The translations under genes were made by a program, and so were the position numbers. Positions 12,630 through 22,476 of a stretch of 64,000 nt of DNA are shown in pieces. Source of the stretch: Heterobilharzia americana (Eukaryota; Platyhelminthes; Trematoda; Strigeidida; Schistosomatidae); assembly GCA_944470555.2 (NCBI GenBank), contig OX104130.1:56391491-56455490 (forward strand). The letters are read 5' to 3'. Within the stretch, counting starts at the first letter, position 1; each line of letters starts with the position of its first letter. The notes beneath the pieces were generated by a model. It saw nothing but the letters and a program-made list of their open reading frames with translations. It was not told where the DNA came from and did not search any database.

Positions 12630-15600
12630 GTCCCTTGGGTTCCTAGTGGAACATAGGGCTTCAGTAGCACGTCTCCAGTGAACTCTGTTCTCTGAAACCT
12701 TTTGAACCTGGCTCCACGACAGCCCAGAAGCTCTCATTTCTTCCTCGCACGATCTCCTCCATGTCACCCTCGGCACCGACGCCCAACTCGTCGCTTCCCA
12801 TGGGGATTCCACTCGAGTGACTGTCCTGGCACATGATGTCCCCAGTCGGCCTTCTCAGTGCATGCCCATGCCAGCCAGAGTTCCTTGTTGAGTATTATTT
12901 CTGGCCATCTCAACTGATCTTCAGTATCGAGTCAGCGTAGGCGGCAGTTGTTGATGAATGTCTGTAGTTTGTTGGAAATGCCTTTCGTAACGCGCCAAGT
13001 CTCCGAACCATACAGAAGCACTGACTTGACGTTGGTGTTGAAAATCCGGCTCTTGTTCCACATGCTGAGTGCAGAAGATCTCCACACTGGTTTCAGGCTA
13101 ATGAACGCCTGTCTTGCTTTTCTGATCCTGACTTTGACGTCCTCGTCTGTGACGCCGCTGCCCATAGTGGAAACAGTGCTGCCTAGATAGTTGAAGGAGG
13201 TTACTTCCTTTAAGTTTCTCCCGTTGATGGTGATTGGAGTCTCAATGTTGAAAGGTTATTGGGGATAATAAAAAGTGAAGTTGTTATGACCTTTTTCTTC
13301 AGCAGACAATTTTATTTGTCAGTAGTATTGTTTAAGAATAGTAAGATATATCGTTTTTGTCTACATTTCGAATTAGGGAATTCTGGAGTAAGTGCAAACA
13401 CAATTTGTATTACACTTTCAAATCAATAACGTTGAGTAAATATCTCTTAATTTTTATATAAGTTTTAATATGAACATAACATGTTTAGAAAATCAGAAAA
13501 AATCTTGTTTTCGATTTTCTAAACACCCTGGGATTATATTAAAACTTACCTATATGATGAATCAACCTGATTCAGTGCTCAACTTCTTTCAGGACATTCG
13601 TAACAACTATGGCTCGGATGTTTATAATCTCTTATTTTTTATATGAAAGTTTAGGATGGAATTGTAAATGGTATTGTGCTCTTTTTTATTGAATCTGAAT
13701 TGCGTAATTTTGAATTTCTCTCATTTCAAAAGTGCTGTAAACATTCTGCATCTTTTTCTAACTGACGATACCATTAAAGAAATAACTGTTCGAATACCAT
13801 TGTTATTGATATGGTGCTATGGCTTATTTATCTAAAGATTCAACTCCCAAAATACGCATCAGAGATTTGAATTCATCCTCAGATCTGCCAATTTCTTAGC
13901 ATCCAAATGGTACCATTACTTTTTTCACAGTGTTGGTTTCATGACCAGGATATGATGTAAACGTGGCTATCTTAATAGAGATCTTTTATGTAGTCTATAA
14001 TGTATAAATATTTGTAAATATATATCGTATTTCTAAACCTAGGAATTAAGTATTTTCTCATGTCTTTTTGATTGATGTGGTTGAAAATCAAATCTAGGCT
14101 TGTCTGGACAATCCTCATCCAGATCGTATGATTCCTGTCCCGTTTATTGGTTTTTCTGATTTAAAAAGACGTAAGTGTGATCAACTTGCTTACGGCGAAC
14201 AACAGAACAGTATGATCAAGGTAAATCTCTCTTTTTATTATCTTTTCTTTCATTGTTTGTTTAGACCTGTATTATTTTACTGTCAGTTCATCTTGGTTCT
14301 AATTTGTAATGGTTTTTATTCCTTAAATTATTTATTCATTTGTCAGCAAAAGGAAGGGTACCATCAATGCGTGATTCTGGAGCGATGTAAAGTGATGACA
14401 CGTTTTTCTATTATCCAGAAACTTTGATGGAAACATCGAGATATAAAGCAACATGGTCCTAACTCTTCCAGGTCTTTGAAAAGATGTTGATTTTCTTATC
14501 TTGCTGTGATTCTCTGAACAATTTAAAAAGGTAGTGTCTTGTTTTCCACAGAGAGAAACGAAAGTGATATGGGCGATCAAAAGTCAGATTAGGTTACGCA
14601 CTGGTGGAAAAAGCCTATTGAGTAGTTACTCGATTACGCTTTTGTTCTCAAGCACAGTTTTGCTTGAATATTACAGTATAAAGTCTGACAAATCTCAGGT
14701 TTTGCTAGAAAGCAGGTCCTAGTAAACCACTGCCGACAATTTTGAGTTATTATATTCCATCATCAATGGTCGGGTTGTACATATTTTTGTTCAAATTAAA
14801 TAGATTATACTTGATGCTATCAGAATGATTTGTAACTTTACTAGTTTTTAATAATCATTAAGAAGAGATCAAAAAGTTGAAAAATATGAACCGAAGATTG
14901 TTATGTTGACTACACTATTCTCTGTGAAGGTGGTCATTGACTTACTTTAGCAACTTATGTATCTACCTAATCGTGAGTGAAGTGTTGACCAAGGGGGTCG
15001 AACTCGTAGATTTTTCATAAGGCAGTGGAGAACTTTTTCTAACAAACTTCAACAAGCAATGTTTCTCAAAGTTTGGTACATCGATACACTGAATTCAACT
15101 TGGTTTTCAACCTGTTTTTAGAGATTATTTCTTTTACCTTACCGACTGGAAGTATAAAAAACATCTATATTAAACTTGTTCGAATACATGCTTTAAATAG
15201 AATAAACGTTTTTAGTAATGATAGATAGTGGCTAGCAGTGGAATCCAGGATGCGCACTTCTTCGTATTTGAGACTTGTCAGCTGGATATGTCTGCCTCCC
15301 AGTGAGTGGTTTTGTCCCCACCGGTATTCGAACTCGGGACGGATCGCTTCAAACGACGGTATGATACTAGCAATAACACTTCTTATTTAGCTTCAAAAAC
15401 TTACTGGTTTATTGATTCAGTGCCTAGTCGTTCACATCACTAGGTGGGATGTTTCACTCAATTAATTTTCATTCTTTGTCTACGAGTTAAGTGAGGTAAT
15501 TTTACTTTTCAAAACAATGTGCATATTATTCGTTACTGAAATAAGTAACTGAAAGTTTTAGGTTATCAGTGACTAATGAACTCCTCTATTTGTTCCATGC

Positions 15601-18600
15601 ATCTCTAAAATATGTGTCAGCCGTGATTTAAGTACTTCTCTTTAAACCTTAGTTGGTGCATATTTTATTGCTTTACAATACTTCCAGGTGAGTACACTTG
15701 TAATCACCTCATTTTAATTGTTCTACCTTCACACTTATGTATACCGTGTTATTATGTTTTTTTTCCAGCATATCACTGAATTGGTATCTAAATTGCGTAC
15801 TGGTCAGTTGGGTATGTCACAAAGGCTTATTCAATTGAAACGTAAACAAATCGAGCTAAGCCATAGGGTTCTGAAAGTGAGTTAGCTTTCTTTTTAAAAA
15901 AACAACTTAATAATTGATATTATTATTTTGTAGTGGTAAAATTTTCACATATTTTTAAACAAAAATTAGTGTCTACAACTTCACATGGTAGTCAGGCAAA
16001 ACCCTTGGTGACTGAAGGAAAATAAAAACCTGGTCAGCAGTCGGGCTTCGTAGCTCAGTTGGTAGAGCACCGGGCCAGGAACCCGGTGGTTGCTGGTTCG
16101 AATCCGACATCAGTCCAAATTTTCATTTCACCTTCAATTATTACTCAGTATAATTACTAGTCTACTAAACCACGACTATCTCAGATAGTCAAAATGATAG
16201 TCTACAGAATAATTAGTGATTGAAAGTGTAGTGATACAGCATATTTAGGCTGGTAAGTAGGAGTTGTCTTGAAAAATCATCATCATCAATATCAACATAG
16301 GGTCAAGCATTACTGCGTAACGGTCCGAGTTGCCACAGCCCAACCGACAGCTGCTACCTTAACGTGGTGGTCGGGTTTGCATATCACAATAACCCAACAA
16401 GCTATGCTGGTGAAACGCTTGTTTCCTCGAGGTCCTACCATACCAGAAAGGTCTATTGGATAGTGGTTAGGCGAAAAGCAGTTAACGTTGTAGTGTAAAT
16501 TGCTACACTATGATGGGGATCTGAGGGCGAGTTCGTACTGCTGCTAGCTGGATGGGGTATGACAGCAGTAAGGATGACCAGCAGTACCATGCTGATGCTG
16601 CCTTCTCAGTGGAAGGAGAGGGGGGTTAGGAAAGGTCGGCCCCCAAAATAACACACTCCACCATACCCCACGGTCTGCCGGGCCGGCGGTGTTGGTTCAT
16701 TTGTCGTTTCCCTTCGACCATCCGGCCCCAAAAATACAAAAGTTCAAAATAATCATACTGTTTTGAAAAATAGTCTTCAAATAAGCGTAACTATTCAAAC
16801 TAAATTCGAGTGATACTTTAAATTATGAGGTGTAACTTTGTTTACAGGATTTGTTTTCTCTTAGCGTGACCTTATATGTTAATTGTAACCTTTCCTTTTC
16901 AACCGATTATTTGTATTGTACAGTTGGTATGCAGGGCCATCGGTCATAAATGCTAATTAGCTGGTTCGTATACTAGCATGTATTTCCATAGCTATGTGCT
17001 TTAGTAAATCATTACTAATGTATTGAATTGAGTTAGTTCAATTTCAGACGATATAATCACACGTTAGTCAAAGCTTGAAGGTGTTTTGCGTAAAATTAGT
17101 AAATCCAGGTATTTTAAAGAAAGTAAATAGCTGTTCCGAAAAAGACACTAGAAAAATCTAAAATATTGACGGCGATTTTATAAATAGCATATACTACTTG
17201 TAGTTGGTAACTTTGACGTGGAATAATTTATCCATTGTTTAATATTTACAGGGTTGTGTTTACTATTGTTTTCTAGTCTTAATTGATATCTTCTTTATAA
17301 AGTAAGTAGTATACTCTTAGCACATTGTATAATAAGTGAGTGTTAATCTCTACAGTATTTGTACTGAAAAATTCAAATATGCCTAATTTTAAGGTTTTAA
17401 AGCATCAAGAGGTGCATAGACGATGTGGATTCACTGTAAGCGCAGACGAAGAAGGAATGCGATGTGAACTTGAAAGAATTTGGTCCGAACTTACTGCTCC
17501 ACGAGGTTTACGTATCAGATTTCAAGAAGCGTTAACTACACTTCGTAGTTCATCTGATTTTAACAAGCGAGAAAAAGAAAACATTGGTTCAGTCTTTAAG
17601 AGTGTTCATTCATTAGAGTCAGGAGATGGATATTCATCATGGAGCTTAGATTCTGATTCTATAAGTGAACTAAAAGAAGTAAGTGACTTGTTGATTTTCA
17701 TTATTAGATAAAACTATTATGTTACTTATATTATATTATTTATTATTTGTCCCTTGGGTTCCTAGTGGAACGTAGGGCTTCAGTAGCACGTCTCCGTTGC
17801 ACTCTCTTCTCTACAGTCTTTTCAACCTGGCTCCACCACTCCCAGCCCACCACCTTTCATTTCTTCCTCACACCATCTCCTTCATGTCACCCTCAGCTGG
17901 GACACCCAACTCGTCGTTTCCCCTTTGGATTCCACTCGAGGGCCTGGCCTGGCCTGACCTGACCTGACCTAGTGCGTGATGTACCCAAACCGTCTTCTCA
18001 GTATATGTCCAATCCAATCCAGTCCATCTCGACTTTCTTCTGCATATTTGTTGGATGATGGGTTGTTGGTTGGTTCGTTGCCAGCCAGCCAGCCAACCAG
18101 AGTTCCTCCTTGCTTATTCTTACTATTCTGGCCATCTGATCTTTAGTGTCAGTATCGAGTGAGCTAGCGTAGGCGGCAGCTATTGATGTGATGTATATCT
18201 GTAGTTTGTTGGAGATGCTTTTCGTGACGCGATAAGTCTCTCAACCAATACATGGAAGCACGGACTTGACGTGTTGTTGGTGTTGAAAATCCGGATCTAG
18301 TTCACGCTTTATGCTGAGTGCAGTAGATCTGCACACTGATTTCAGATTAACGAAAGCCTGTCTTAGTCTGTTTCCGATCCTGGCTGCTTTGACATCCTCA
18401 TCTGTGCCGCCACCGCCACCTGTAGTTGAAACGATGCCGCTTTGCCTAGGTAGGTAGGTGAAAGAGACAACTTCCTCTAGGTTTCTCCGGTTGATAGTGA
18501 TCGGTGCTTGTTGTTGTTGTTGTTGGTTCAGTATCTTCATTCCCACTGTCTTTTCTACGTTCACCAGAAAGAAGTCCCGTCTTTGCTGCCCTGTGTCTTC

Positions 18601-21600
18601 TGTCAACTTGTTGGCTTTTGTCTGTAGATCTTCGAGTTTGTGCTACATTAGATATAAATCATCATCGTTGGCGAAATTCAACTCTTTTTCTGGTGTCTTT
18701 TCATCGGTACAGCCAGTGTGTGCCCCTCTTCTCACTCCTCACAGTTTGCTGCATGATCCAGTTGTCCACAATCAGGAAGATGATTGGCTATAGTAGACGG
18801 CAACCTTATCTTACTCCTGTCTTCACTTCACTTCGAAGACGTCACTGAGCTTTCGATTGTGAATCACTTGACATATAGCATGTAGCATCATATGGCATAT
18901 AGCCGTTGAGTGAGGTTGATAAAGGTTTGTGGCACTAAAGCCGTAGTGTTGAAGCAGCTGCCAAATTTATAGATGAAATATATTTGTAAAATCCCACTGG
19001 GATTTTATCATTTACCCAATGCTCAACTTATTCAACTCTATCAGGTGAAAGTTTGAGCCCGAAGTTTATAATATTATGTATTTTTAATTTGTTTAATGAT
19101 CTTCTCAGTGTGAAGCATTATACCCAACTTTCTTAATCTCCTCCACTTATCAGCAAGCTGTATGTACATACAGCTCTGTAAAATTCTATGTTTTCCAATT
19201 TTCAAGTTCTTTTATTTCATCACTATGTTGCTTAGCACACCAACTAATCTTTGTTGTCAGCATAGCTAATCGCGTTGGTGGACGACTGAAATCGCAACTT
19301 GAGATGAAGAAATAAGTTTTTCGCTCATAAATATAGGAAGTCTGGAATCAAAGTCGTCTACTCACTGAATTCTAAAACCTGTTGCCAATCACATTACACT
19401 GGTGCTGTATAAAGCACACAATTATAACATCATTGAAAAACCGAAAATTCACTTCGATTACAGTGTAATGACCGATCCTTTTAGAACTAACGTTTCTTAG
19501 TAGTGTTATGCCATACATAAGTGGGTTGTATGTAGTTCAAGTATGGAGGAGTATCTTTAAACTTTAAGAAGTGATTGAATTATCCTAGTTTTTAATCAAC
19601 AAGCGAAGACAACATGTTGATCAAACTTCTGTCTTAAAAGATGGCAACGGGTGAACTGTAAAAAACTTATATAACTGACGTACAACATGTAGGCGTTAAA
19701 GAGGCAGACTTGGTTAAAAGATTTCTTCCCAATGAAGTTTGGTTCATGAAACTGCAATAATATGTAGGACTAACAGGAACTGTCAACGCAGTAATCTAGA
19801 GCTGAGGGGTTAGAAAATTTCCAAGTGATCTAATACTATCACCCGTAATGTTGAAACATGATGGAACAAGACAAAAAGAATTTGAGGAGAGAAGCAGCTT
19901 ACATATCGATTCCTCAAGTCGGTTGGATATTATTGCAATCTCAATGAATAATGTATTCATAGTGGTTGCAAATACACCTTTACGGAATAAGTTTGGCTTG
20001 TTTCAGATTCTTTTTCATGTTTTCAACTGTGTAGAAATGACCGAATTCTAAGTCATATAGTCGACAAGATGAAATGTAATCTCTTCGTAGGTTGTCTTGA
20101 GGTTTAGTGGTTTTTTTTTAATTATCATGGTATGCTCAGTCGCTAACCATATTCTCTAAAAACACGTTAATGTTACCAGATACCCTGGAAAAATTGTAGT
20201 ACGGCGTACACGTCAAAACAGAGGACTGGATTTCCCTAAGTGTCTTATTAAAAAAGTCGTGTGAAGACAAATACTTACTGATGACATTGCATAATGGTCG
20301 CGTTGAATCGCAAATTCACAGAAGTAGGAAAGTGTGGATCATTGGATTACAACCAAGTGGTTGAATAGCAATGTGCTAGCCATGAAACCTTACGGTCCTG
20401 GCCTCAGTCTCTTGCGGGGTCGTAGGTGCGCACTACTGAGTCACACAGTAGAACGAAACTAGTTCGGTGCTCCCAAGTTTTTAGTGGTTCTCTAAATAAT
20501 GTCAGTTTGTGATGAATACAGTCTAGACTTTATTTCTTTTTCTATGAAATCGTTATCTGTTTGTAGTCGAAGAAACGAACAGAACTTTTTTACAGGAAAA
20601 ATTCCTTAATCAGTGTTGAGATGACCTGAAAATCACTATCGTATATTAAAAGTTCTGTGAAGTTACGCAAGCTGGTTACAAGTAGAGTTTACTTGCAAAG
20701 TGTGCAGACTTCTGCATTACAATTGGTTTTTCTTAGACCGTTTGACTTGTTATTTTGCCTAACTTAATAAAAACTTGTTTCTCTACCCTATGGATATCAA
20801 AAATAATATGAAGGTATAATGCTTAGGGGTCCTTTCCTGCTGCATTAAACCATACAATATAAAGCCACTCTGTTCATCAGGTAATACACATGTGTGTATG
20901 CATTTTTCTTAAAGTTGTTTTAGGGATCATTTCATCTTAGTCTTGTTCATTTGTGTCTTTTTCTTGTGATGACTATTCTGTGTTGATCATCATTCTTCAT
21001 AGGACATCACCGTTTACTTACTAATGGATTATTTTATTTATATTCATGCATTCACTGTAATGTTAATGAAAATTGTTACGAATGTTCACAATTTTCATAT
21101 ATTTTGTTGAATTATTAACGAATGATGAAAGTACCGATTGTATGAGAAGCAATATGCTGCGTCAAGTCACATTATGGATTTTATAAATAGGGGTTTCTTA
21201 TAAAATTAGGACAACGTATAAAACAAAGATTGAACATATTGCTGAGTTACTCGGTCATGCTAGCAAGATCTTGTATGTTAGTACTCCACTTAGTAAGAAG
21301 AAATTTAGTAAAATATGAATTTACATTTTTCGAAAATATGCAATATATACGCGATAATCCTCTCTCTTCTTTCAGAAATCGTTTTTCTAGGACTCACTTT
21401 TTCAGAGACTAATTTGTAACTTAAATACTGTGCGTTGAGTTTCAACCGATATTTTCCCAAACTAGGGCGTTTCATATAGATGTTTGGGTAATTTTAGCGA
21501 TGTAGACTTTATCCACTTTGATATATCAGGTTAATCTGAAATATACTAGTTCTCTACTATAAACTCATTACGTTCACACTTTGAGGTAGCATTTGAAAAA

Positions 21601-22476
21601 CTGAAAATTTTAGGAAGAGACTTGCGTCTATGCAAAAGAAGAGAGTTGTCTAAGGACTGTGACCCATTTGCCTATGTCCTTCAGTACGACACAAACAATG
21701 GATTGGGATTCCTGCGTGCGTGATATCGATAAAAAAGATGTGCTATTCTTAATAATAGTCAAGATAACAGTGAGAGATTCTACATATTATAACTATTAGC
21801 AAAACTCATTTTCTACTTAAGTATTGTTAACCTCACTTTAACCATACCTTGTTCTCTTCATTTCGTCTTCATTCTTAACCGTATACTTTCACCACCGACA
21901 TCTGGGATGTTATGTAGGCTTAATGTGGGACTCTAGATTAAAAATACTGCAGTAAATGAAGAGATTAATTAAAATTACTATGAAAATTACTCATTTCATA
22001 CACTATTTGAATGGAATATTGACCAATAATGTCAGTCACGCTACATAAAGCTTACATGCCAACATGTCGGATACCATCGGTTAATACTTTAGAACTGTTT
22101 ACTTTATTGGCAACTTAAGTATGCACCTTGCCACAATCGTATTTGTACGAAAGAGAATTTGATTTTTTTCGACTTTTATGCCATAGATTTTATCGGCTTT
22201 TCTTCATCACACTAAAAGCGCAATAATTCAAATTCTCAACTTGCATGATTGTTTCATACTTGTTATGACTCTAATAACTTGTCCTTTTTTCTATTTTCCT
22301 CTAAGCAGTATTTAACTCAACGTCATAATGGTATTCGAGAGATGCAACGACTTATCACGGAAATGACAAGCAGTTTAAAAGTTATGGAAGACAATCCGAT
22401 TCCGAATGTCCCACTTGTACATAAAACATCATTTGTAAACTCTCCAATTGGCGTACTCAATTCCCGTGTTCATTAG
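4601..22476 (+). CDS. NUP54: nucleoporin Nup54 (nucleoporin p54), 5' partial, six exons
   Basis: Nup54 forms the Nup62-Nup58-Nup54 complex of the nuclear pore's central channel; its FG repeats bind transport receptors. Exons: 4601-5104, 8020-8204, 14098-14220, 15769-15876, 17394-17678 and 22309-22476. They join in one frame to 456 codons plus stop, against about 507 residues in the human protein, so only a short N-terminal FG part is missing. Order: an FG remnant (SFGFGQ), a Gln-rich tract, the conserved domain from WNQLQAMWGTG through ENPPAGFDRLIWQQ and MIPVPFIGF, then C-terminal helices starting near KRKQIELSHRVLK. All introns have GT..AG ends. Five introns of 1.5-5.9 kb hold RTE-like and SINE insertions. 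The assignment comes from remembered similarity to animal Nup54 along the whole length, including residue continuity across each junction. Confidence 0.93.
5850..6932 (+). mobile_element. degenerate RTE-like retrotransposon, 3' part, with (TAA)n tail
   Basis: The fragment begins within the thumb region (PSKCKVLLRD near 5960, matching PPKCKFLLQD of the first element). It continues with FMYLGSVGAGSG near 6045, a region like VRSVLLYGCETWPL at 6195-6240, and the C-terminal tail to about 6670. It has many stops and frame changes. A T-rich 3' UTR follows and ends in TAA repeats to 6934. The different tail suggests a subfamily distinct from the element at 1-3195, whose tail is GAT-rich. Confidence 0.72.
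6886..6934 (+). repeat. (TAA)n microsatellite, probable retrotransposon tail
   Basis: At least 14 nearly perfect TAA/AAT units directly after the 3' UTR of the RTE-like fragment. Trinucleotide tails of this kind mark RTE-like 3' ends. Confidence 0.85.
8020..8204 (+). CDS. NUP54: Nup54 exon 2 (visible)
   Basis: The acceptor is CTTACTTAG at 8011-8019 after a T/C-rich tract; the donor is GCAG/GTAAAT at 8204/8205. It enters with the last two bases of a Gly codon (phase 1) and leaves in phase 0. It encodes GPTTNISASELVKYL through ISPSAAQIIAYNENPPAGF to DRLIWQQ. The NPPAGxDxxIWxQ signature is diagnostic for Nup54. Frames extending on either side into the intron are artefacts. Confidence 0.93.
8640..11590 (-). 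mobile_element. near full-length degenerate RTE-like retrotransposon, antisense to Nup54
   Basis: Reading the minus strand from 11590 down, the same order of parts appears as in 1-3000. The endonuclease N-terminus is QIGQQKGLAKASESLTIDVC at about 11540-11480. AAAAFGNIRKLFQFI and HLRHWVEHF at about 10310-10130 match the linker. An RT block with CTDHVLTLYQMFEHRYMC and LDIRAAF lies at about 9710-9610. A decayed catalytic box, VDDIILL, is near 9345-9325. The tail RHKLRWLGHVLRMS is near 8840-8800. The interval 10890-11240 is not RTE-like and includes the repeat X pair, so it is probably a later insertion. Stops and frame changes are numerous; no product is expected. Confidence 0.8.
10890..11100. 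repeat. repeat X: two copies in inverted orientation
   Basis: The left unit (10905-10970, minus sense) and the right unit (10975-11095, plus sense) are imperfect reverse complements around a centre near 10972. Landmarks are CAGTATTATTTAC at left against its complement GTAAGTAATACTG at right. The same unit occurs singly at 23440-23590, 39545-39695, 40625-40770 and 63250-63420. A short hairpin GAGCA..TGCTC sits at 10953-10970. Identity is unknown to me. Confidence 0.65.
11910..12380. other. unassigned block, possibly transposon-derived
   Basis: Two minus-strand frames (11917-12117, 66 codons; 12162-12377, 71 codons) lie between two antisense RTE-like copies in the intron. The base composition is less AT-rich than the surrounding intron, suggesting repeat or former coding sequence. 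I do not recognise either translation. They may be decayed 5' or ORF1 sequence of a retrotransposon. Confidence 0.3.
12589..12629 (-). repeat. (ATT)n, tail of RTE-B copy
   Basis: About 13 perfect ATT units abut the 3' end of the antisense RTE-like element. Read on the minus strand they follow its stop codon. Confidence 0.88.
12592..13260 (-). mobile_element. second RTE-like family (RTE-B), 3' part, antisense
   Basis: On the minus strand the translation from 13165 gives DEDVKVRIRKARQAFISLK, then SRIFNTNVKSVLLYGSETWR, the conserved segment after the reverse transcriptase. It ends at 12812-12627 with [20 protein letters not shown] and a stop. The (ATT)n at 12589-12629 on the plus strand is its (AAT)n 3' tail. 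Its C-terminus differs from the element at 1-3195, so it is a separate family. Related copies lie at 17741-18905, 28751-29062 and 41930-42190. Confidence 0.82.
14098..14220 (+). CDS. NUP54: Nup54 exon 3 (visible)
   Basis: Acceptor AATCTAG/GCT at 14097/14098, donor AAG/GTAAAT at 14220/14221; 41 codons, phase 0 at both ends. It encodes ACLDNPHPDRMIPVPFIGF followed by SDLKRRKCDQLAYGEQQNSM. The DNPxxxxxIPVPxxGF block matches animal Nup54, here directly after the WQQ that ends the previous exon. Confidence 0.93.
14221..15768 (+). other. Nup54 intron with a SINE
   Basis: The intron runs from GTAAAT to a T-rich tract ending in TTTTCCAG at 15761-15768. Its only recognised content is the SINE at 15222-15370. 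Confidence 0.75.
15222..15370 (-). mobile_element. tRNA-derived SINE with decayed hammerhead (Sm-alpha type)
   Basis: Read on the minus strand, a tRNA-like head with the box B pattern GAGTTCGAATACC (near 15340) is followed by a conserved body. The 3' hammerhead region has ATATCCAG and CTGGATTCC, which would pair as stem I. The catalytic core reads CTGACAAG in place of CTGATGAG, and the expected CGAAA is replaced by AGAAG, so it should not cleave. Copies recur at 30765-30945, 36340-36510, 52105-52495 and 57698-57740. Confidence 0.7.
15769..15876 (+). CDS. NUP54: Nup54 exon 4 (visible)
   Basis: Acceptor TTTTCCAG/CAT at 15768/15769, donor AAA/GTGAGT at 15876/15877; 36 codons, phase 0. It encodes HITELVSKLRTGQLGMSQRL and then IQLKRKQIELSHRVLK. 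This is the start of the C-terminal coiled-coil region that binds Nup62 and Nup58 in animals. KRKxxxLSHRxL is strongly conserved. Confidence 0.93.
16044..16116 (+). tRNA. tRNA-like sequence or tRNA pseudogene, nominal anticodon AGG (Pro)
   Basis: The box A match TAGCTCAGTTGG (16051-16062) and box B match GGTTCGAATCC (16095-16105) are both perfect. The D stem GCTC/GAGC and a 5-bp anticodon stem CCGGG/CCCGG are intact. The loop is CCAGGAA, giving AGG at 16077-16079, but with C where the universal U33 should be. The T stem has one mismatch. The acceptor stem pairs for only about four of seven positions, including one G-U. The internal polymerase III promoter looks usable, but a working tRNA is doubtful. 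It may be the head of a tRNA-derived SINE or a decayed tRNA copy. Confidence 0.55.
16278..16340 (-). mobile_element. 3' end fragment of RTE-like element
   Basis: The reverse complement closely matches 3126-3192 of the first element: GGCAACTCGGACCGTTACGC is shared exactly, followed by ATGTTGATATTGATGATGATG. Only about 60 bases of 3' UTR are present, on the minus strand. Confidence 0.78.
16341..16770 (+). mobile_element. GC-rich transposon-derived block, possibly RTE-like 5' UTR
   Basis: This block is much richer in G and C than the surrounding intron and includes a CCGGGCCGGCGG-like stretch near 16675-16690. It directly abuts the inverted 3' end fragment at 16278-16340. I suspect a 5' UTR of the RTE-like family joined after an inversion, but the window's other long copy lacks a 5' UTR to compare. 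No coding sequence is supported. Confidence 0.4.
17394..17678 (+). CDS. NUP54: Nup54 exon 5 (visible)
   Basis: Acceptor TTTAAG/GTT at 17393/17394, donor GAA/GTAAGT at 17678/17679; 95 codons, phase 0. It encodes VLKHQEVHRRCGFTVSADEE, then GMRCELERIWSELTAPRG, RIRFQEALTTLRSS and a Ser-rich linker ending in SISELKE. The ADEExxRxxLxxxxxELxAP pattern is typical of Nup54. A Met at 17340 in this frame lies before the acceptor and is not a start. Confidence 0.93.
17741..18905 (-). mobile_element. RTE-B retrotransposon copy, antisense, decayed
   Basis: From 18905 down on the minus strand: a decayed QGCLLL..IFLIVDNWIM block near 18820-18760, a catalytic box remnant NFANDDD near 18680, KLEDLQTKANKLTEDTG near 18640-18590, and NRRNLEEVVSFTYL near 18495-18455. 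Next come GGGTDEDVKAARIG near 18420-18380 and QAFVNLKSVCRSTALSIK. The C-terminal tail ends near 17750 at RSTRNPR. Short expansions (GTTGTT at 18508-18526, GGCCT/GACCT repeats at 17939-17970) are present. Bases 17741-18053 are almost identical to the inverted copy at 28751-29062. Confidence 0.82.
17939..17970 (+). repeat. GGCCT/GACCT pentanucleotide tandem within RTE-B
   Basis: Three GGCCT units are followed by three GACCT units. The same array in reverse complement is at 28833-28864, so it predates the copying of this segment. Confidence 0.85.
20335..20500 (+). mobile_element. tRNA-derived SINE with truncated hammerhead core
   Basis: A tRNA-like head (AACCAAGTGGTTGAATAGC near 20350 as box A, a decayed box B near 20395) is followed by GTGCGCACTACTGAGTCACA at 20425-20444 and GAACGAAACTAG. 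The layout matches a schistosome hammerhead SINE of a different subtype from the one at 15222. The core CTGANGAG is shortened to CTGAG, so cleavage is not expected. Confidence 0.55.
22309..22476 (+). CDS. NUP54: Nup54 last exon
   Basis: Acceptor CTAAGCAG/TAT at 22308/22309; an alternative acceptor three bases earlier (after AAG at 22305) would add one Gln without changing frame. The exon encodes YLTQRHNGIREMQRLITEMT, SSLKVMEDNPI and a short polar tail ending NSRVH, then a TAG stop at 22474-22476. The segment corresponds to the last helix of Nup54. No canonical AATAAA is seen in the next 500 bases. Confidence 0.9.
   Translation, partial: YLTQRHNGIREMQRLITEMTSSLKVMEDNPIPNVPLVHKTSFVNSPIGVLNSRVH

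Larger units (their letters stand above)
8205..14097 (+). other. Nup54 intron, largely retrotransposon-derived
   Basis: The 5.9 kb intron runs from GTAAAT to an AATCTAG acceptor at 14091-14097. It contains two antisense RTE-like copies (8640-11590 and 12592-13260), the repeat X pair at 10890-11100 and an unassigned block at 11910-12380. I see nothing in 13260-14097. Confidence 0.75.
15877..17393 (+). other. Nup54 intron with tRNA-like sequence and retrotransposon ends
   Basis: The intron runs from GTGAGT to AATTTTAAG at 17385-17393. It contains a tRNA-like sequence, the 3' end of an RTE-like element (minus) and an adjoining GC-rich block. I see nothing in 16770-17393. Confidence 0.72.
17679..22308 (+). 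other. last Nup54 intron with RTE-B copy and SINE
   Basis: The 4.6 kb intron begins GTAAGT and ends in a T/C tract with tandem acceptors AAGCAG (22303-22308). It contains an antisense RTE-B copy at 17741-18905 and a SINE at 20335-20500. I see nothing else in 18906-20334 or 20501-22308. Confidence 0.75.

Noticed and set aside
12627..13165. Minus-strand frames as host genes
   Set aside because: They carry RTE-type C-terminal motifs with breaks between them and end at an (AAT)n tail.
18458..18848. 111- and 114-codon plus-strand frames
   Set aside because: They are antisense to the RTE-B copy on the minus strand, which has recognisable motifs.
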